From positions 1,426,001-1,490,000 of the forward strand of contig NZ_CP097384.1 of NCBI RefSeq assembly GCF_024584705.1: a DNA stretch of 64,000 nucleotides, given 5' to 3'. Every line of letters starts with the position of its first letter. Position 1 is the first letter of the stretch. Positions 35,937-44,417 of this stretch are shown in pieces. The translations under genes were made by a program, and so were the position numbers. The stretch is from Blastopirellula sp. J2-11. Its GTDB lineage: Bacteria > Planctomycetota > Planctomycetia > Pirellulales > Pirellulaceae. Below the pieces are notes generated by a model. That model was not told where the DNA came from. It was given only the letters and a program-made list of their open reading frames with translations, and made no database searches.

Positions 35937-37421
35937 CTAGTTGTTGGACGGATTGCGTGCGACGCGCCGCCGCCGCGGTTTAGGACTGTTTCCCGAGTAT
36001 TGAAAAAGCCCCGATTTGTTTGCATCTAGGCATCTTCCCGATGCCCATTTCCGAAGTTGCTCGATCGATTCGGCCGAGGTGACGGCCACGGGAACGACAT
36101 ACTGGGCCGCCTGAGCAAGAGGAACATCGAGCAAAGCCGCCAATCGACAGCAGGCTCTAATTTCGGCCCCCGTGAACTGATCGTCGCTTGGACAATCCTG
36201 ATCCGCAGGGATCTCAAACAGCTCGCGATAGATTCCCCAAATTGTTTCTTTCTCTTTGCGGTCAGGCAGGTCGACAAAGAACACACCATCAAAGCGCTCG
36301 CTGCGGCTGAACTCTGGCGGAAGTTTGGCGACGTCGTTGGCGGTGCAGACGACGAAGACATCCGATTCATGGTCGTTCAGCCAGGAAAGGAACGTCCCGA
36401 ACATTCGACTGGCGACGCCGGAATCATTGCTGCCGTTGATCCCAGAGAATGCCTTTTCCACTTCGTCGATCATCAGAATGCAGGGGGCCATCGCGTCCAC
36501 GGTCCGCAGCGCGATCCGCGTCCGCTCCTCGCTCTGACCAACAAGTGAGCCCAATAGACTTCCGACATCCAAGAGCAGCACCGGTCGCCCCACTTCGCTC
36601 CCGAGCGCTTTGCAGAATTGTGATTTTCCACAACCAGGCGGCGAGAGCAGCATCACGCCTCGTGGACGTTTGAGCGGATTGCCTCGGCTCGGTCGCAGAA
36701 GGGCCCGATTGGTAAACGCCTTGAGCGAGTTCAAGCCACCGAGTTGACTGAAGTTATCTCCGCCGCGGTAGAGTTCGAGTAATCCGCTCTTTTTGAGCAT
36801 TTGCGCCTTCTGCTCCCACAGCGTCGCCGCGGTTAGCCGGCCTTCGCGGACCAATGACAAGCTGAATGCCCCTTCGGCCTCGTAGCGGGTTAGGCCTACC
36901 GCCGCATCCAGCACGATTTCCCGCCCCGCTCCTTCGGGAAATTCTCCCTCCTCCGTTGCGATCCCTAGCGCGATCTCACGAAGCTGCGCGCGATCGGGCA
37001 GTTCATGTTCGAGCACGACGAACAGTTTTTCAAGCTCGACCGGAATGGTAACGATCGGCGAGAGAATCACGACGAAGGTGCGATTTTGCTTGCCGGCAAG
37101 CACCTGATGCGCCAAGGCCTGCACGATCTCTGCCGACTGGATAAACCGGTGAAAATTTTGCAGGACCACCAGCGTAGTACCATCGGGCGTAGCAAGCGTG
37201 TTGATTGCACGAATCGCCCTGAGCGGATCACCGGCCGACGATTCGGATTCATTTCCAGCGGTTCGCAGCCCCGATTCCAAATTCCAAGCGGACATCCGCC
37301 AGTTCTCTTCGCGACAAAGCTGCGCGATCGCCACGAGCGCATCCTGATGCTCGTGCGATTCGATCCATATGCCTGTGAAGCACGCGCGCACGTACTCCCC
37401 GAGCTGCTGATTCAATAACAT
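35937..37421 (-). CDS. Ycf46-like AAA ATPase
   Basis: A 494-residue ATPase with GGAGG ten bases before its ATG. The N-terminal 220 residues are a helical regulatory part in which 'VVLQNFHRFIQSAEIVQAL' and 'RYEAEGAFSLSLVREG' are typical of Ycf46-type proteins. The AAA core starts at about residue 225 ('LGGLNSLKAF'), with Walker A 'SPPGCGKSQFCKAL' (about 258-271), Walker B 'CILMIDEVEKAFSG' (about 312-325), sensor 1 'FVVCTAND' and arginine-finger region 'FSRSERFDGVFFVDLP'. Neighbouring DUF2997 and DUF1257 genes are the same partners found beside Ycf46-like ATPases in cyanobacteria and other elements. Probably a remodelling ATPase acting on a complex formed with them; its task is unknown. Confidence 0.85.
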   Translation of the reverse strand: MLLNQQLGEYVRACFTGIWIESHEHQDALVAIAQLCREENWRMSAWNLESGLRTAGNESESSAGDPLRAIRAINTLATPDGTTLVVLQNFHRFIQSAEIVQALAHQVLAGKQNRTFVVILSPIVTIPVELEKLFVVLEHELPDRAQLREIALGIATEEGEFPEGAGREIVLDAAVGLTRYEAEGAFSLSLVREGRLTAATLWEQKAQMLKKSGLLELYRGGDNFSQLGGLNSLKAFTNRALLRPSRGNPLKRPRGVMLLSPPGCGKSQFCKALGSEVGRPVLLLDVGSLLGSLVGQSEERTRIALRTVDAMAPCILMIDEVEKAFSGINGSNDSGVASRMFGTFLSWLNDHESDVFVVCTANDVAKLPPEFSRSERFDGVFFVDLPDRKEKETIWGIYRELFEIPADQDCPSDDQFTGAEIRACCRLAALLDVPLAQAAQYVVPVAVTSAESIEQLRKWASGRCLDANKSGLFQYSGNSPKPRRRRVARNPSNN

Positions 37422-37481
37422 TGAATGCCTCCATGAATGAGAGAGGTGACGTCCAGAAACAAAAGCGACGTCAAGAGACGC

Positions 37482-37676
37482 CTAGCTGCCGGAGCGAATC
37501 TGCTGCTGCACAGATTCAGATTGATGGAAGCCTGGCTTGAGCAGTTCGTCGAGCTGCAGTCCGAGGGCCTGCTCCAAATAACGACTCGCATCTCGGCATT
37601 CAGCGCCAACAAATCCCTTCGTCTCAACGCGGGTCTGGCCGTCCTTGGCGACCGTGATCTCGATGGTTCGATTCAT
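37482..37676 (-). CDS. DUF2997 family small protein
   Basis: A 64-residue protein, 'MNRTIEITVAKDGQTRVETKGFVG' then 'CRDASRYLEQALG', matching the DUF2997 pattern of a short beta-hairpin (I-x-I-x-V-x-x-D-G-x-x) followed by a helix. Its ATG overlaps the DUF1257 stop (ATGA at 37673-37676), and it lies 60 bp ahead of the Ycf46-like ATPase. It is always seen with those partners; role unknown. Confidence 0.8.
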   Translation of the reverse strand: MNRTIEITVAKDGQTRVETKGFVGAECRDASRYLEQALGLQLDELLKPGFHQSESVQQQIRSGS

Positions 37677-38041
37677 GCCTGGCCTCGAACATTGACTGTA
37701 AGTTTGATGGAACCGTCTTCGAGCGACTGCTCAAACACGGAATGCCCTTTTTTGACAGCCTCCAGTTTGGCTTTCTCGACCGCATATCCCTGCAGGAATC
37801 GATCAAGATGACTACGGTCTCCCCAACGGCCGCCGTAGTTGTCAAAGGCGACTTTCGCCGTTGCGACGTCGCAGACGACCGGATAGCGCCAATCCGGCAA
37901 CTTCACAGCCCAGCCTGTCTCGGACCGGCTAAAAAGCTTGGCCTGGCCGAAGACTGGCTCAGGCAGACGAAGTCGATCACACGCCAGCCGAATGGCGGCA
38001 GGATCACGGACTTCGGTTTGAATGGAAACGATGTGTGACAT
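37673..38041 (-). CDS. DUF1257 family protein
   Basis: A 122-residue protein from the ATG at 38041 (MSHIVSIQTEVRDPAAI...), which is preceded by GGAGG; the longer upstream frame is not needed. 'MSHIVSIQTEVRDPAAIRLACDRL', 'FDNYGGRWGDRSHLDRFLQGYAV' and 'QSLEDGSIKLTVNV' follow DUF1257, whose members (including chloroplast Ycf35) pair with DUF2997 and Ycf46-like ATPases. First gene of the DUF1257-DUF2997-AAA-96aa operon. Function unknown even in cyanobacteria. Confidence 0.8.
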   Translation of the reverse strand: MSHIVSIQTEVRDPAAIRLACDRLRLPEPVFGQAKLFSRSETGWAVKLPDWRYPVVCDVATAKVAFDNYGGRWGDRSHLDRFLQGYAVEKAKLEAVKKGHSVFEQSLEDGSIKLTVNVRGQA

Positions 38042-38178
38042 ACGGTCCTCCAGAGCTAGCGAGCCGTCTTTGGGGCCCGCCAAGAAGCGAGAAATCCCTG
38101 CGAGTTCCAAATTCAACCGGAAAACGCAGGGAGACAGGGCAAGCCGCTTGCTTTCCCAAGCTAAGCCAACTGCCACAT

Positions 38179-38223
38179 GTTACTTGACGCGAAAAATCTC
38201 CGGATTTAGTAGGTTCGCGTAAC
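38179..38223 (+). promoter_or_regulatory. Inverted repeat with promoter-like boxes ahead of the defence gene run
   Basis: GTTAC and CGCGAA on the left are mirrored by TTCGCGTAAC on the right, framing a TTGACG and, 17 bases on, a weak TAGTAG. This suits a regulated promoter for the HTH/helicase genes beginning at 38352, about 130 bp away. The -10 match is only three of six bases. Confidence 0.3.
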
Positions 38224-38351
38224 TGGTGACCAGACGTGTCTAGAGAGCTCAGAAAATGAGAGCACCAGCTATCCGTGGGGGTGTAGGGTTTGATAGACTA
38301 CTGCGTTGCTTAGTCGGAGCCAATCCTGCCTTGCATCGAAGGTGCAGCACG

Positions 38352-38588
38352 ATGGAAAAGTTGAGTGATTACGTGAAAACCGCCGAGGCGGCTGAAATCC
38401 TTGGCGTTTCCCAAACCACGCTAAGAAAATATGCCACGATCGGAAAAATCCCGGTGCGCATCAATCCGGCCAATGGCTATCGGCTGTTCCTGAAAACTGA
38501 TTTGAAGAAGTTTTTAAAGGCAGCATCAAAGCCAATCAGCGCACCACGAAGGGGCGAGATGATTGCGAGCGGGCGCAAATATCAATGA
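38352..38588 (+). CDS. MerR/excisionase-type HTH protein heading the defence island
   Basis: A 78-residue protein from the ATG at 38352. 'DYVKTAEAAEILGVSQTTLRKYATIGKIPVRINPANGYRLFLKTDLKKFL' is a complete MerR/Xis-type winged HTH with the typical N-x-x-x-GYR-x-F wing. Its last bases overlap the helicase start as ATGA (38585-38588), so the regulator and helicase are translated together. Single-domain HTH proteins of this kind often head defence operons and repress or gate them. The open frame upstream of 38352 is not protein-like. Confidence 0.85.
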   Translation: MEKLSDYVKTAEAAEILGVSQTTLRKYATIGKIPVRINPANGYRLFLKTDLKKFLKAASKPISAPRRGEMIASGRKYQ

Positions 38589-41500
38589 CAACCGAAAATC
38601 AAATCCGAATCGGCAGCATCGTGACTGGGCCAACATTGCCCGAACCGATCGAAGTGCTGGCCACCGTGCCGATGGGCGCGTCGCTCAAAATCATTGGTCG
38701 TGGCCGAAGCACCGGCATAACGCACGATCCGGTTCTCACGCCTCAACAACTTGGACAGTTGCGAGTTTCTGCCGAGCGCGAGCCATTCAATGGTGACGCC
38801 CGCATGTTTCGCCTGGGTATCGAGGCCCACCGGTTGGGCTTGGCGTACGAGTACGATCCATTCTTTTCATTGTCGATTGCTCGCGTTGATCCGCTGCCCC
38901 ATCAGCTTGAAGCCGTTTACAGCTACTTCTTGAGGCTGCCGCGAATCCGCTTTCTGCTTGCAGACGACCCTGGTGCCGGCAAAACGATCATGGCTGGCCT
39001 GCTGCTCAAGGAACTAAAAGCCCGCGGACTGGTTCGGCGCGTGCTCATCGTGTGCCCGGCAAACTTGACGTTTCAGTGGCAACGGGAAATGTCCGACAAG
39101 TTTCGCGAGAACTTCAAGGTCATTCGTGGATCCGTGCTACGTGAAAACTATGGCCAAAACCCGTGGCAGGAACATGACCAGGTTGTCACTTCCGTTTCCT
39201 GGGTATCCATTGTAGAGGATGCCCGAGAAAGTCTTTTGCGCTCGCGCTGGGATCTCATCATCGTTGACGAGGCCCACAAGATGAGCGCCCGCAGCGAAGA
39301 CCACAAGACCTTCGCCTACCGGCTTGGCGAGTCGCTGTCGAATATGACGGACCACTACCTGTTGATGACCGCAACTCCGCACAAAGGCGATCCCGAACAC
39401 TTCCGGCGTTTTCTCGCTTTGCTCGACCCCGACGTTTACGGCAGCATCCAAAGCCTCGAACAAGCGATGCGAGAACAGGATGCTCCTTTTTACCTGCGAC
39501 GAACCAAGGAAGCCCTTGTCACCTTCCCCGATCCGAAAACTGGCGACGTTCACAAATTGTTTACCAAGCGTGAAGTCCGCAGCGCCGCATTTGAACTGGA
39601 CGGCGAAGAGCTGGAATTCTACGACGACTTGACCCGGTTTGTCGAAGACCAGTCATATGCAGCAGCGCAGGATCAGTCGGCCAGAGGACGCGCAGTTGGG
39701 TTTACAATGGCCATGCTGCAGAGACGGATGGCATCATCCATCTATGCTGTGCGTCGCAGCCTCGAACGCATGAAACTTCGCCGCGAAAAGATCCTGGCCG
39801 ACCCCGAGGCGTTCCGCAAGGAACAAATTCAGCGCCGGATGCCCGACGACTTTGATGATCTCGATGCCGAAGAACAGCAGCAAATCGTCGATCAACTGGA
39901 AAATGAAGTGCTCTCTGTTGATCCGGTCATCCTGCGGGAAGAAATTGCCAGCTTATCCAACTTGGTAGAACAGGCTCTGCAACTCGAAGACCGCGAAGAT
40001 CAAACCAAATTGACAAAACTGCGAGCAGTGCTCAACGAGGAAGGTATTTTTGATGATCCTCAAATGAAGCTGCTGGTTTTCACCGAGCACAAAGACACGC
40101 TCGACTTCCTCGTTGGCGACGGTAAAGACGGGCGACCTCTTGGCAAGCTGGTCGAATGGGGCCTGACCGTCACAAAGATTCATGGCGGCATGAAAATTGG
40201 CGACCGTGACACGCCCGGCACGCGCATCTATGCAGAGCGCGAGTTCAAAGAGAGTTGCCAGATATTGGTGGCCACCGAAGCCGCCGGCGAGGGCATCAAC
40301 TTACAGTTCTGCTGGTTGATGATCAACTTCGATATTCCTTGGAATCCTGTCCGGCTTGAACAACGCGTCGGCCGCATCCATCGCTACGGCCAGGAAAAGG
40401 ACTGTCTCGTCTTTAACTTCGTCGCCCAAAACACTCGCGAAGGACGGGTGCTCCAAAAGCTGCTCGATCGCCTGGCTGAAATCCGCAAAGACCTTGGGTC
40501 GGATCAAGTCTTTGATGTAGTTGGCGAAGTATTTCCCGCCAATCAGCTCGAGGCTATGCTTCGCAAAATGTATGCCCGCCAGACCGATGTCCACAAGATT
40601 GAAGATCGTATCGTTCACGATGTCAGTCCGGAAAAGTTTCGGGTGATCACAGAATCGACACTCGAAGGGCTGGCCAAGAAAGAACTGAACCTTTCGGCGA
40701 TGGTCGGAAAAAGCGCTGAAGCCAAAGAACGACGCCTGGTTCCCGAAGTGATCGAACAGTTCTTTGTTGATGCCGGCCCCCAATGTGGCCTGCGCCCCAG
40801 GCAGACCAGCAAAGACAGCCACATCTATCGCATCGGCAAAACGCCACGTAATTTGCTCCCGATCGGGGACGCTCAGGAAGATCGCTTTGGCCGGCTAGGA
40901 CGGGAATACAAACAGATTGCGTTCGACAAGGAACGACTACGTGAAGATCCGACCTTAGATTGGGTCACCCCAGGGCACCCGCTGTTCGAGGTCGTCCGCC
41001 ACGACATTCTCCACCGCACCGAAGATCACCTTCGCCGCGGCGCAGTCTTTTTCGACCTTCACCGCAACGAACCAGCACTTCTGGATGTTTTCGCCGCGTC
41101 CGTAAGAGATGGCCGAGGGCGAACGCTGCATCGTCGCTTGTTCGCCGTTGAAACGGGACTTAGCGGCGAAATGAAGTTACACGAACCGACCGTCTTGCTC
41201 GACATCGCTGCCGCGCCGCAGGGCACGATCGGTCCTGCCAATGGCGTGACGCTCCCCGATCGTCAAAGCGTCGAGCAATATCTGTATGAGCGCACTTTAG
41301 CACCATGGGGCGAGGCGATTGCAGCCGATCGTTTCGGCGAAGTTCAGCGGATCCAGCGTCATGTAGAGATCAGCCTGAACGCGCTAATCGACCGCGGACA
41401 ATTCCAGCTTGCCGACTACCTGAATCGTCAAATCGATGGTCAGACAGTTCAGGGGCTTGACGGATTAATCGCCCAGGCCGAGCAGCACCTTGACACGCTG

Positions 41501-42025
41501 AACAACCGCCTGGAAAGCCGCCGCCAAGAGCTGGAATTAGAACGCCATAGCTCCATCTCCGACATCAAGCACCTGGGTCGGGCATGGGTTATGCCTCATC
41601 CCGATCGCAGCAACTCTGATTTCGCGCCTATGGTCCGCGATGATGAAATCGAGCGAATCGCTATAGGAGTCGCGACGCGGCACGAAGAGGAACGCGGCTG
41701 GGTCGTCGAAAGCGTCGAGTCGGAGAACCGAGGCTTTGACCTGATTTCCCGACGCCCTCATCCAGAAGATCCTAAGACATTCATCGAAGTCCGATTTATC
41801 GAAGTCAAGGGACGGGCGGGCGTTGGCATCGTAGCGCTGAGTGAAAACGAATACCGGACGGCGGAGCGGATGAATAACGACTACTGGCTCTACGCTGTGT
41901 TCAACTGCGCCGGGACGGCAGAACTTCACATTGTACAGAACCCCGCCCGTCTCGGGTGGCAACCTGTGATGGCTGTCGAACACTATCGCATTGGCCCAGA
42001 ACAGATTTTGGGGGGCAAGGCATGA
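38585..42025 (+). CDS. SNF2-type helicase with C-terminal DUF3883-like domain
   Basis: A 1146-residue SF2 helicase. Walker A 'ADDPGAGKTIMAGLLLKEL' near residue 126, DEAH box 'DLIIVDEAHKMS' near 226, 'LLMTATPHKGDPEHF' (motif III), and C-terminal lobe motifs 'LVATEAAGEGINLQF' and 'VRLEQRVGRIHRYGQ' near 592 are all intact, so it should hydrolyse ATP and translocate on DNA. The last 120 residues ('GWVVESVESENRGFDLISR', 'FIEVKGRAG') match DUF3883/NO-VEIN-type domains, which have a restriction-endonuclease-like core. DISARM DrmD helicases are similar, but no DrmA or DrmB is present. Its stop overlaps the next start (ATGA). Likely a DNA-sensing or processing motor of the DUF1156 system. Confidence 0.9.
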   Translation: MTTENQIRIGSIVTGPTLPEPIEVLATVPMGASLKIIGRGRSTGITHDPVLTPQQLGQLRVSAEREPFNGDARMFRLGIEAHRLGLAYEYDPFFSLSIARVDPLPHQLEAVYSYFLRLPRIRFLLADDPGAGKTIMAGLLLKELKARGLVRRVLIVCPANLTFQWQREMSDKFRENFKVIRGSVLRENYGQNPWQEHDQVVTSVSWVSIVEDARESLLRSRWDLIIVDEAHKMSARSEDHKTFAYRLGESLSNMTDHYLLMTATPHKGDPEHFRRFLALLDPDVYGSIQSLEQAMREQDAPFYLRRTKEALVTFPDPKTGDVHKLFTKREVRSAAFELDGEELEFYDDLTRFVEDQSYAAAQDQSARGRAVGFTMAMLQRRMASSIYAVRRSLERMKLRREKILADPEAFRKEQIQRRMPDDFDDLDAEEQQQIVDQLENEVLSVDPVILREEIASLSNLVEQALQLEDREDQTKLTKLRAVLNEEGIFDDPQMKLLVFTEHKDTLDFLVGDGKDGRPLGKLVEWGLTVTKIHGGMKIGDRDTPGTRIYAEREFKESCQILVATEAAGEGINLQFCWLMINFDIPWNPVRLEQRVGRIHRYGQEKDCLVFNFVAQNTREGRVLQKLLDRLAEIRKDLGSDQVFDVVGEVFPANQLEAMLRKMYARQTDVHKIEDRIVHDVSPEKFRVITESTLEGLAKKELNLSAMVGKSAEAKERRLVPEVIEQFFVDAGPQCGLRPRQTSKDSHIYRIGKTPRNLLPIGDAQEDRFGRLGREYKQIAFDKERLREDPTLDWVTPGHPLFEVVRHDILHRTEDHLRRGAVFFDLHRNEPALLDVFAASVRDGRGRTLHRRLFAVETGLSGEMKLHEPTVLLDIAAAPQGTIGPANGVTLPDRQSVEQYLYERTLAPWGEAIAADRFGEVQRIQRHVEISLNALIDRGQFQLADYLNRQIDGQTVQGLDGLIAQAEQHLDTLNNRLESRRQELELERHSSISDIKHLGRAWVMPHPDRSNSDFAPMVRDDEIERIAIGVATRHEEERGWVVESVESENRGFDLISRRPHPEDPKTFIEVRFIEVKGRAGVGIVALSENEYRTAERMNNDYWLYAVFNCAGTAELHIVQNPARLGWQPVMAVEHYRIGPEQILGGKA

Positions 42026-43500
42026 GCGATGCTCGACGAGAACTTGATGGACGATTTCGCGAGAGCGCTCGCTTTAGCAATTTCGGAAATACGATAAATC
42101 GCATTGTCGTGAAGGGCATTCGTAGCCACCTGGATACGGACGTAGAAATTCGCAGTCCAATTACTGCGTTTTCAGGGCTGAACGGCACAGGCAAAACAAC
42201 GCTGTTACACCTTGCGGCGGCCGTTTACAATTCAGCCAATGGATACGTAATAAGCAGTTTTCTTGCAAAGGGCCCACTCGACACGACTCCATTCATCGAC
42301 GACGCTTCTGTCCAGGTCTTTTTACAGGGGACAAGCAGTCGATCAACCTCGCTTACACTTTCTTACAATCCCAAAAGTCAGCGATGGCAGGGATACCCCC
42401 GGCGACAGCAGAGGGAGGTGTTTTTCTTTGGCGTTGGCTTTTTTCTCCCGCAAAGTGAAAAACGCGACTTCGTATTTCGCAATGCTAGAGCATTAAGCCT
42501 GACTGGCACCACAGATTTGGAACCGGCAGTGCAAACATGGTGCAAGAGAATTCTCTCAAGCGGATACGACGGAATACAATCTGTTACCGTTTCGCACAGG
42601 AATCGACAAGCCGAAGTTTTATATGCAAAACGTGGAGCCCTTTCCTATTCGGAAGCCCACATGGGTTGCGGTGAAGGTCGTATTCACAACCTGCTCCGCA
42701 CTCTTGAAGCGTGCCCGGAGAAGTCACTCGTGTTACTGGAAGAGCCCGAAATCTCGTTGCATCCTAAAGCGGAGTATGAACTCGGAAAGTACCTGATTGA
42801 TCTTGCGAATCGCCGTGGACACCAAATTTTTATCACGACTCACAGCGAACGACTGATGCGTGCTCTGCCTCAAGCCTCGCTTGTCTATCTTTGTCGGCAA
42901 GATGGCGTAGTAAAAGGGCTTCCTGGAATTGCGTCCTACGAGGCGGAAAGCCTTATGTCGGAGGGACATGACAAAGCCCTGACCATTATTGTTGAAGATG
43001 AAGCGGCCAAGATCGTACTGACAGAGTTGCTTCGGCATCACGATTGTCATTTCCTTAAAACAGTCCATATTGCAGTTGCCAGACATCGACGCAACGACGG
43101 ACAAATCGAGGCAAGCGGAAAGGATGCTATTCGGCAGACCATGAAAACGCTGAGTGAGGCGGGAATCAAGATAGCGGCAGTTCTCGACGGCGATGATCAT
43201 GCCGATCACAGGAACTCGATTCACAAACTGCCAGGTACTCGCCCTCCTGAAAAAGAGCTGGTAGCCAGCGTTGCCGTACTCGCCATGATTGAAAAAGCGT
43301 ACGGCTTGCAATCTGATGAAGTAACGAGACTTCTACAGGATGAAGATTGTCATGATTATTTCGACCTGATTGGACGCATCGTATCTTGTGATGCTGATTT
43401 CGTTATGCGAGAGGCGTCGCGAGCATATTCGCACGCCATTGCACCGAGCACGGCCAATCAACTCATCGAACAACTGAAGGAAGACGCTTCCAGACAATGA
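42022..43500 (+). CDS. OLD-family-like ATPase/TOPRIM nuclease
   Basis: A 492-residue protein starting at the ATGA overlap with the helicase. An ABC-type ATPase half carries Walker A 'GLNGTGKTTLLHLA' near residue 52 and Walker B 'SLVLLEEPEISLHPKA' near 238 followed by the H-loop 'IFITTHSERLM'. The C-terminal part from 'ALTIIVEDEAAKIVL' (about 321) to 'IAAVLDGDDHADH' (about 387) fits a TOPRIM nuclease with E and DGDD metal sites. This is the OLD (overcoming lysogenization defect) arrangement, also used by the GajA nuclease of Gabija. It may work with the helicase as a DNA-damage-sensing nuclease (inference). No UvrD-like GajB gene follows. Confidence 0.8.
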   Translation: MSDARRELDGRFRESARFSNFGNTINRIVVKGIRSHLDTDVEIRSPITAFSGLNGTGKTTLLHLAAAVYNSANGYVISSFLAKGPLDTTPFIDDASVQVFLQGTSSRSTSLTLSYNPKSQRWQGYPRRQQREVFFFGVGFFLPQSEKRDFVFRNARALSLTGTTDLEPAVQTWCKRILSSGYDGIQSVTVSHRNRQAEVLYAKRGALSYSEAHMGCGEGRIHNLLRTLEACPEKSLVLLEEPEISLHPKAEYELGKYLIDLANRRGHQIFITTHSERLMRALPQASLVYLCRQDGVVKGLPGIASYEAESLMSEGHDKALTIIVEDEAAKIVLTELLRHHDCHFLKTVHIAVARHRRNDGQIEASGKDAIRQTMKTLSEAGIKIAAVLDGDDHADHRNSIHKLPGTRPPEKELVASVAVLAMIEKAYGLQSDEVTRLLQDEDCHDYFDLIGRIVSCDADFVMREASRAYSHAIAPSTANQLIEQLKEDASRQ

Positions 43501-43530
43501 GAGCTCGAAATCACCTATCGATTTTAATCC

Positions 43531-43737
43531 TTGTATTTCGCACGCTATGGCGCATTTATTCTTAGAGAAGTCGATACGGAATTTACAAATTTCGACGCTG
43601 CATACCTGTCAGGCATTGCAATTGTTGGCACTTTGCCTCGCGACGAGTCATGCGTCGTGGTTGACTGCTCCGACCTTTGTATTGCCCCTATAGGCATTTC
43701 TCATGATGACGGTCGAACAATATTTAAATTCACTTAG
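43531..43737 (+). CDS. Small hypothetical protein (tentative)
   Basis: A 68-residue frame beginning with TTG at 43531, in the gap between the OLD-like gene and the membrane protein. The sequence ('YFARYGAFILREVDTEF', 'IAIVGTLPRDESCVVVDCSD') looks like a real small globular protein but has no ribosome site worth naming and no known family. If translated it is the only unassigned small product of the operon. Confidence 0.35.
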   Translation: MYFARYGAFILREVDTEFTNFDAAYLSGIAIVGTLPRDESCVVVDCSDLCIAPIGISHDDGRTIFKFT

Positions 43738-43767
43738 AGACAATCAAAACAAGAGCAGCGAGTTGCA

Positions 43768-44340
43768 ATGAGAGAACAGTCGGAAAACGCATGGCGGGAT
43801 TCACTGCCTAAAGCTAGTTACTTCGATAAATCTATCGAACTCGTCGCCTCGTTCGATCGCCTTATGGTCACGCTATTTTCGGCCCTTATCGCCGGTATTA
43901 CCGTGATGCTTCTTAAGCAAGAAGTATCTCTTTGGGTCGGCGCTTCCCTATTGCTCGCCCTCGTCTCTTTTTCGCTGGGTATCGGACATACGCTTCTTCA
44001 TGTCACGTTTACCAGCAAAATGCTGTTGCTTGCCGAGACGCTTGCCAACAACACTCAACTTGTCCCCAATGCAATTGAAGGTGGAGAACCCACACCTCAC
44101 GCATTCGCCAGGAATCAAGCCTACGCACAACGATCCTTCACGTCCCAACTCGTCTTTATGATGATTGGGATCTCCTTTGCAGCGATCTCAATTGTCATCC
44201 GCCTTTGGGAGTACGCATGGCGAGCTGGGGTTATCGGGCTGGCAATCCTGGTGGTCATTTTAGTAATCGCTGCCATGATCATCACATGGAACAAGACCCT
44301 TCGTCGCTTCCAGCCATCGACAATGACTCCATCGTCGTGA
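43768..44340 (+). CDS. Four-helix membrane protein of the defence island
   Basis: A 190-residue protein with four hydrophobic helices: about residues 34-52 ('LFSALIAGITVMLL'), 56-78 ('LWVGASLLLALVSFSLGIG'), 128-148 ('LVFMMIGISFAAISIVI') and 156-176 ('VIGLAILVVILVIAAMII'). A soluble loop of about 45 residues separates helices 2 and 3. It lies between the OLD-like nuclease and the Abi-C-type gene. Four-helix proteins next to Abi-type proteins often serve as membrane effectors or anchors in abortive infection; that role here is inferred from position. No signal peptide is seen. Confidence 0.7.
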   Translation: MREQSENAWRDSLPKASYFDKSIELVASFDRLMVTLFSALIAGITVMLLKQEVSLWVGASLLLALVSFSLGIGHTLLHVTFTSKMLLLAETLANNTQLVPNAIEGGEPTPHAFARNQAYAQRSFTSQLVFMMIGISFAAISIVIRLWEYAWRAGVIGLAILVVILVIAAMIITWNKTLRRFQPSTMTPSS

Positions 44341-44417
44341 AGTATTCCAAAATCCCGACACAAGCAGCAACGCCCAATCGCACCTTTTTTCTCAAGCGAC
44401 TCTCTAAGAAGAAATTC

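Noticed and set aside
44205-44417. Upstream extension of the Abi-C gene
   Set aside because: It overlaps the membrane-protein gene and reads as low-complexity translation; an ATG at 44286 remains possible but less likely than 44418.
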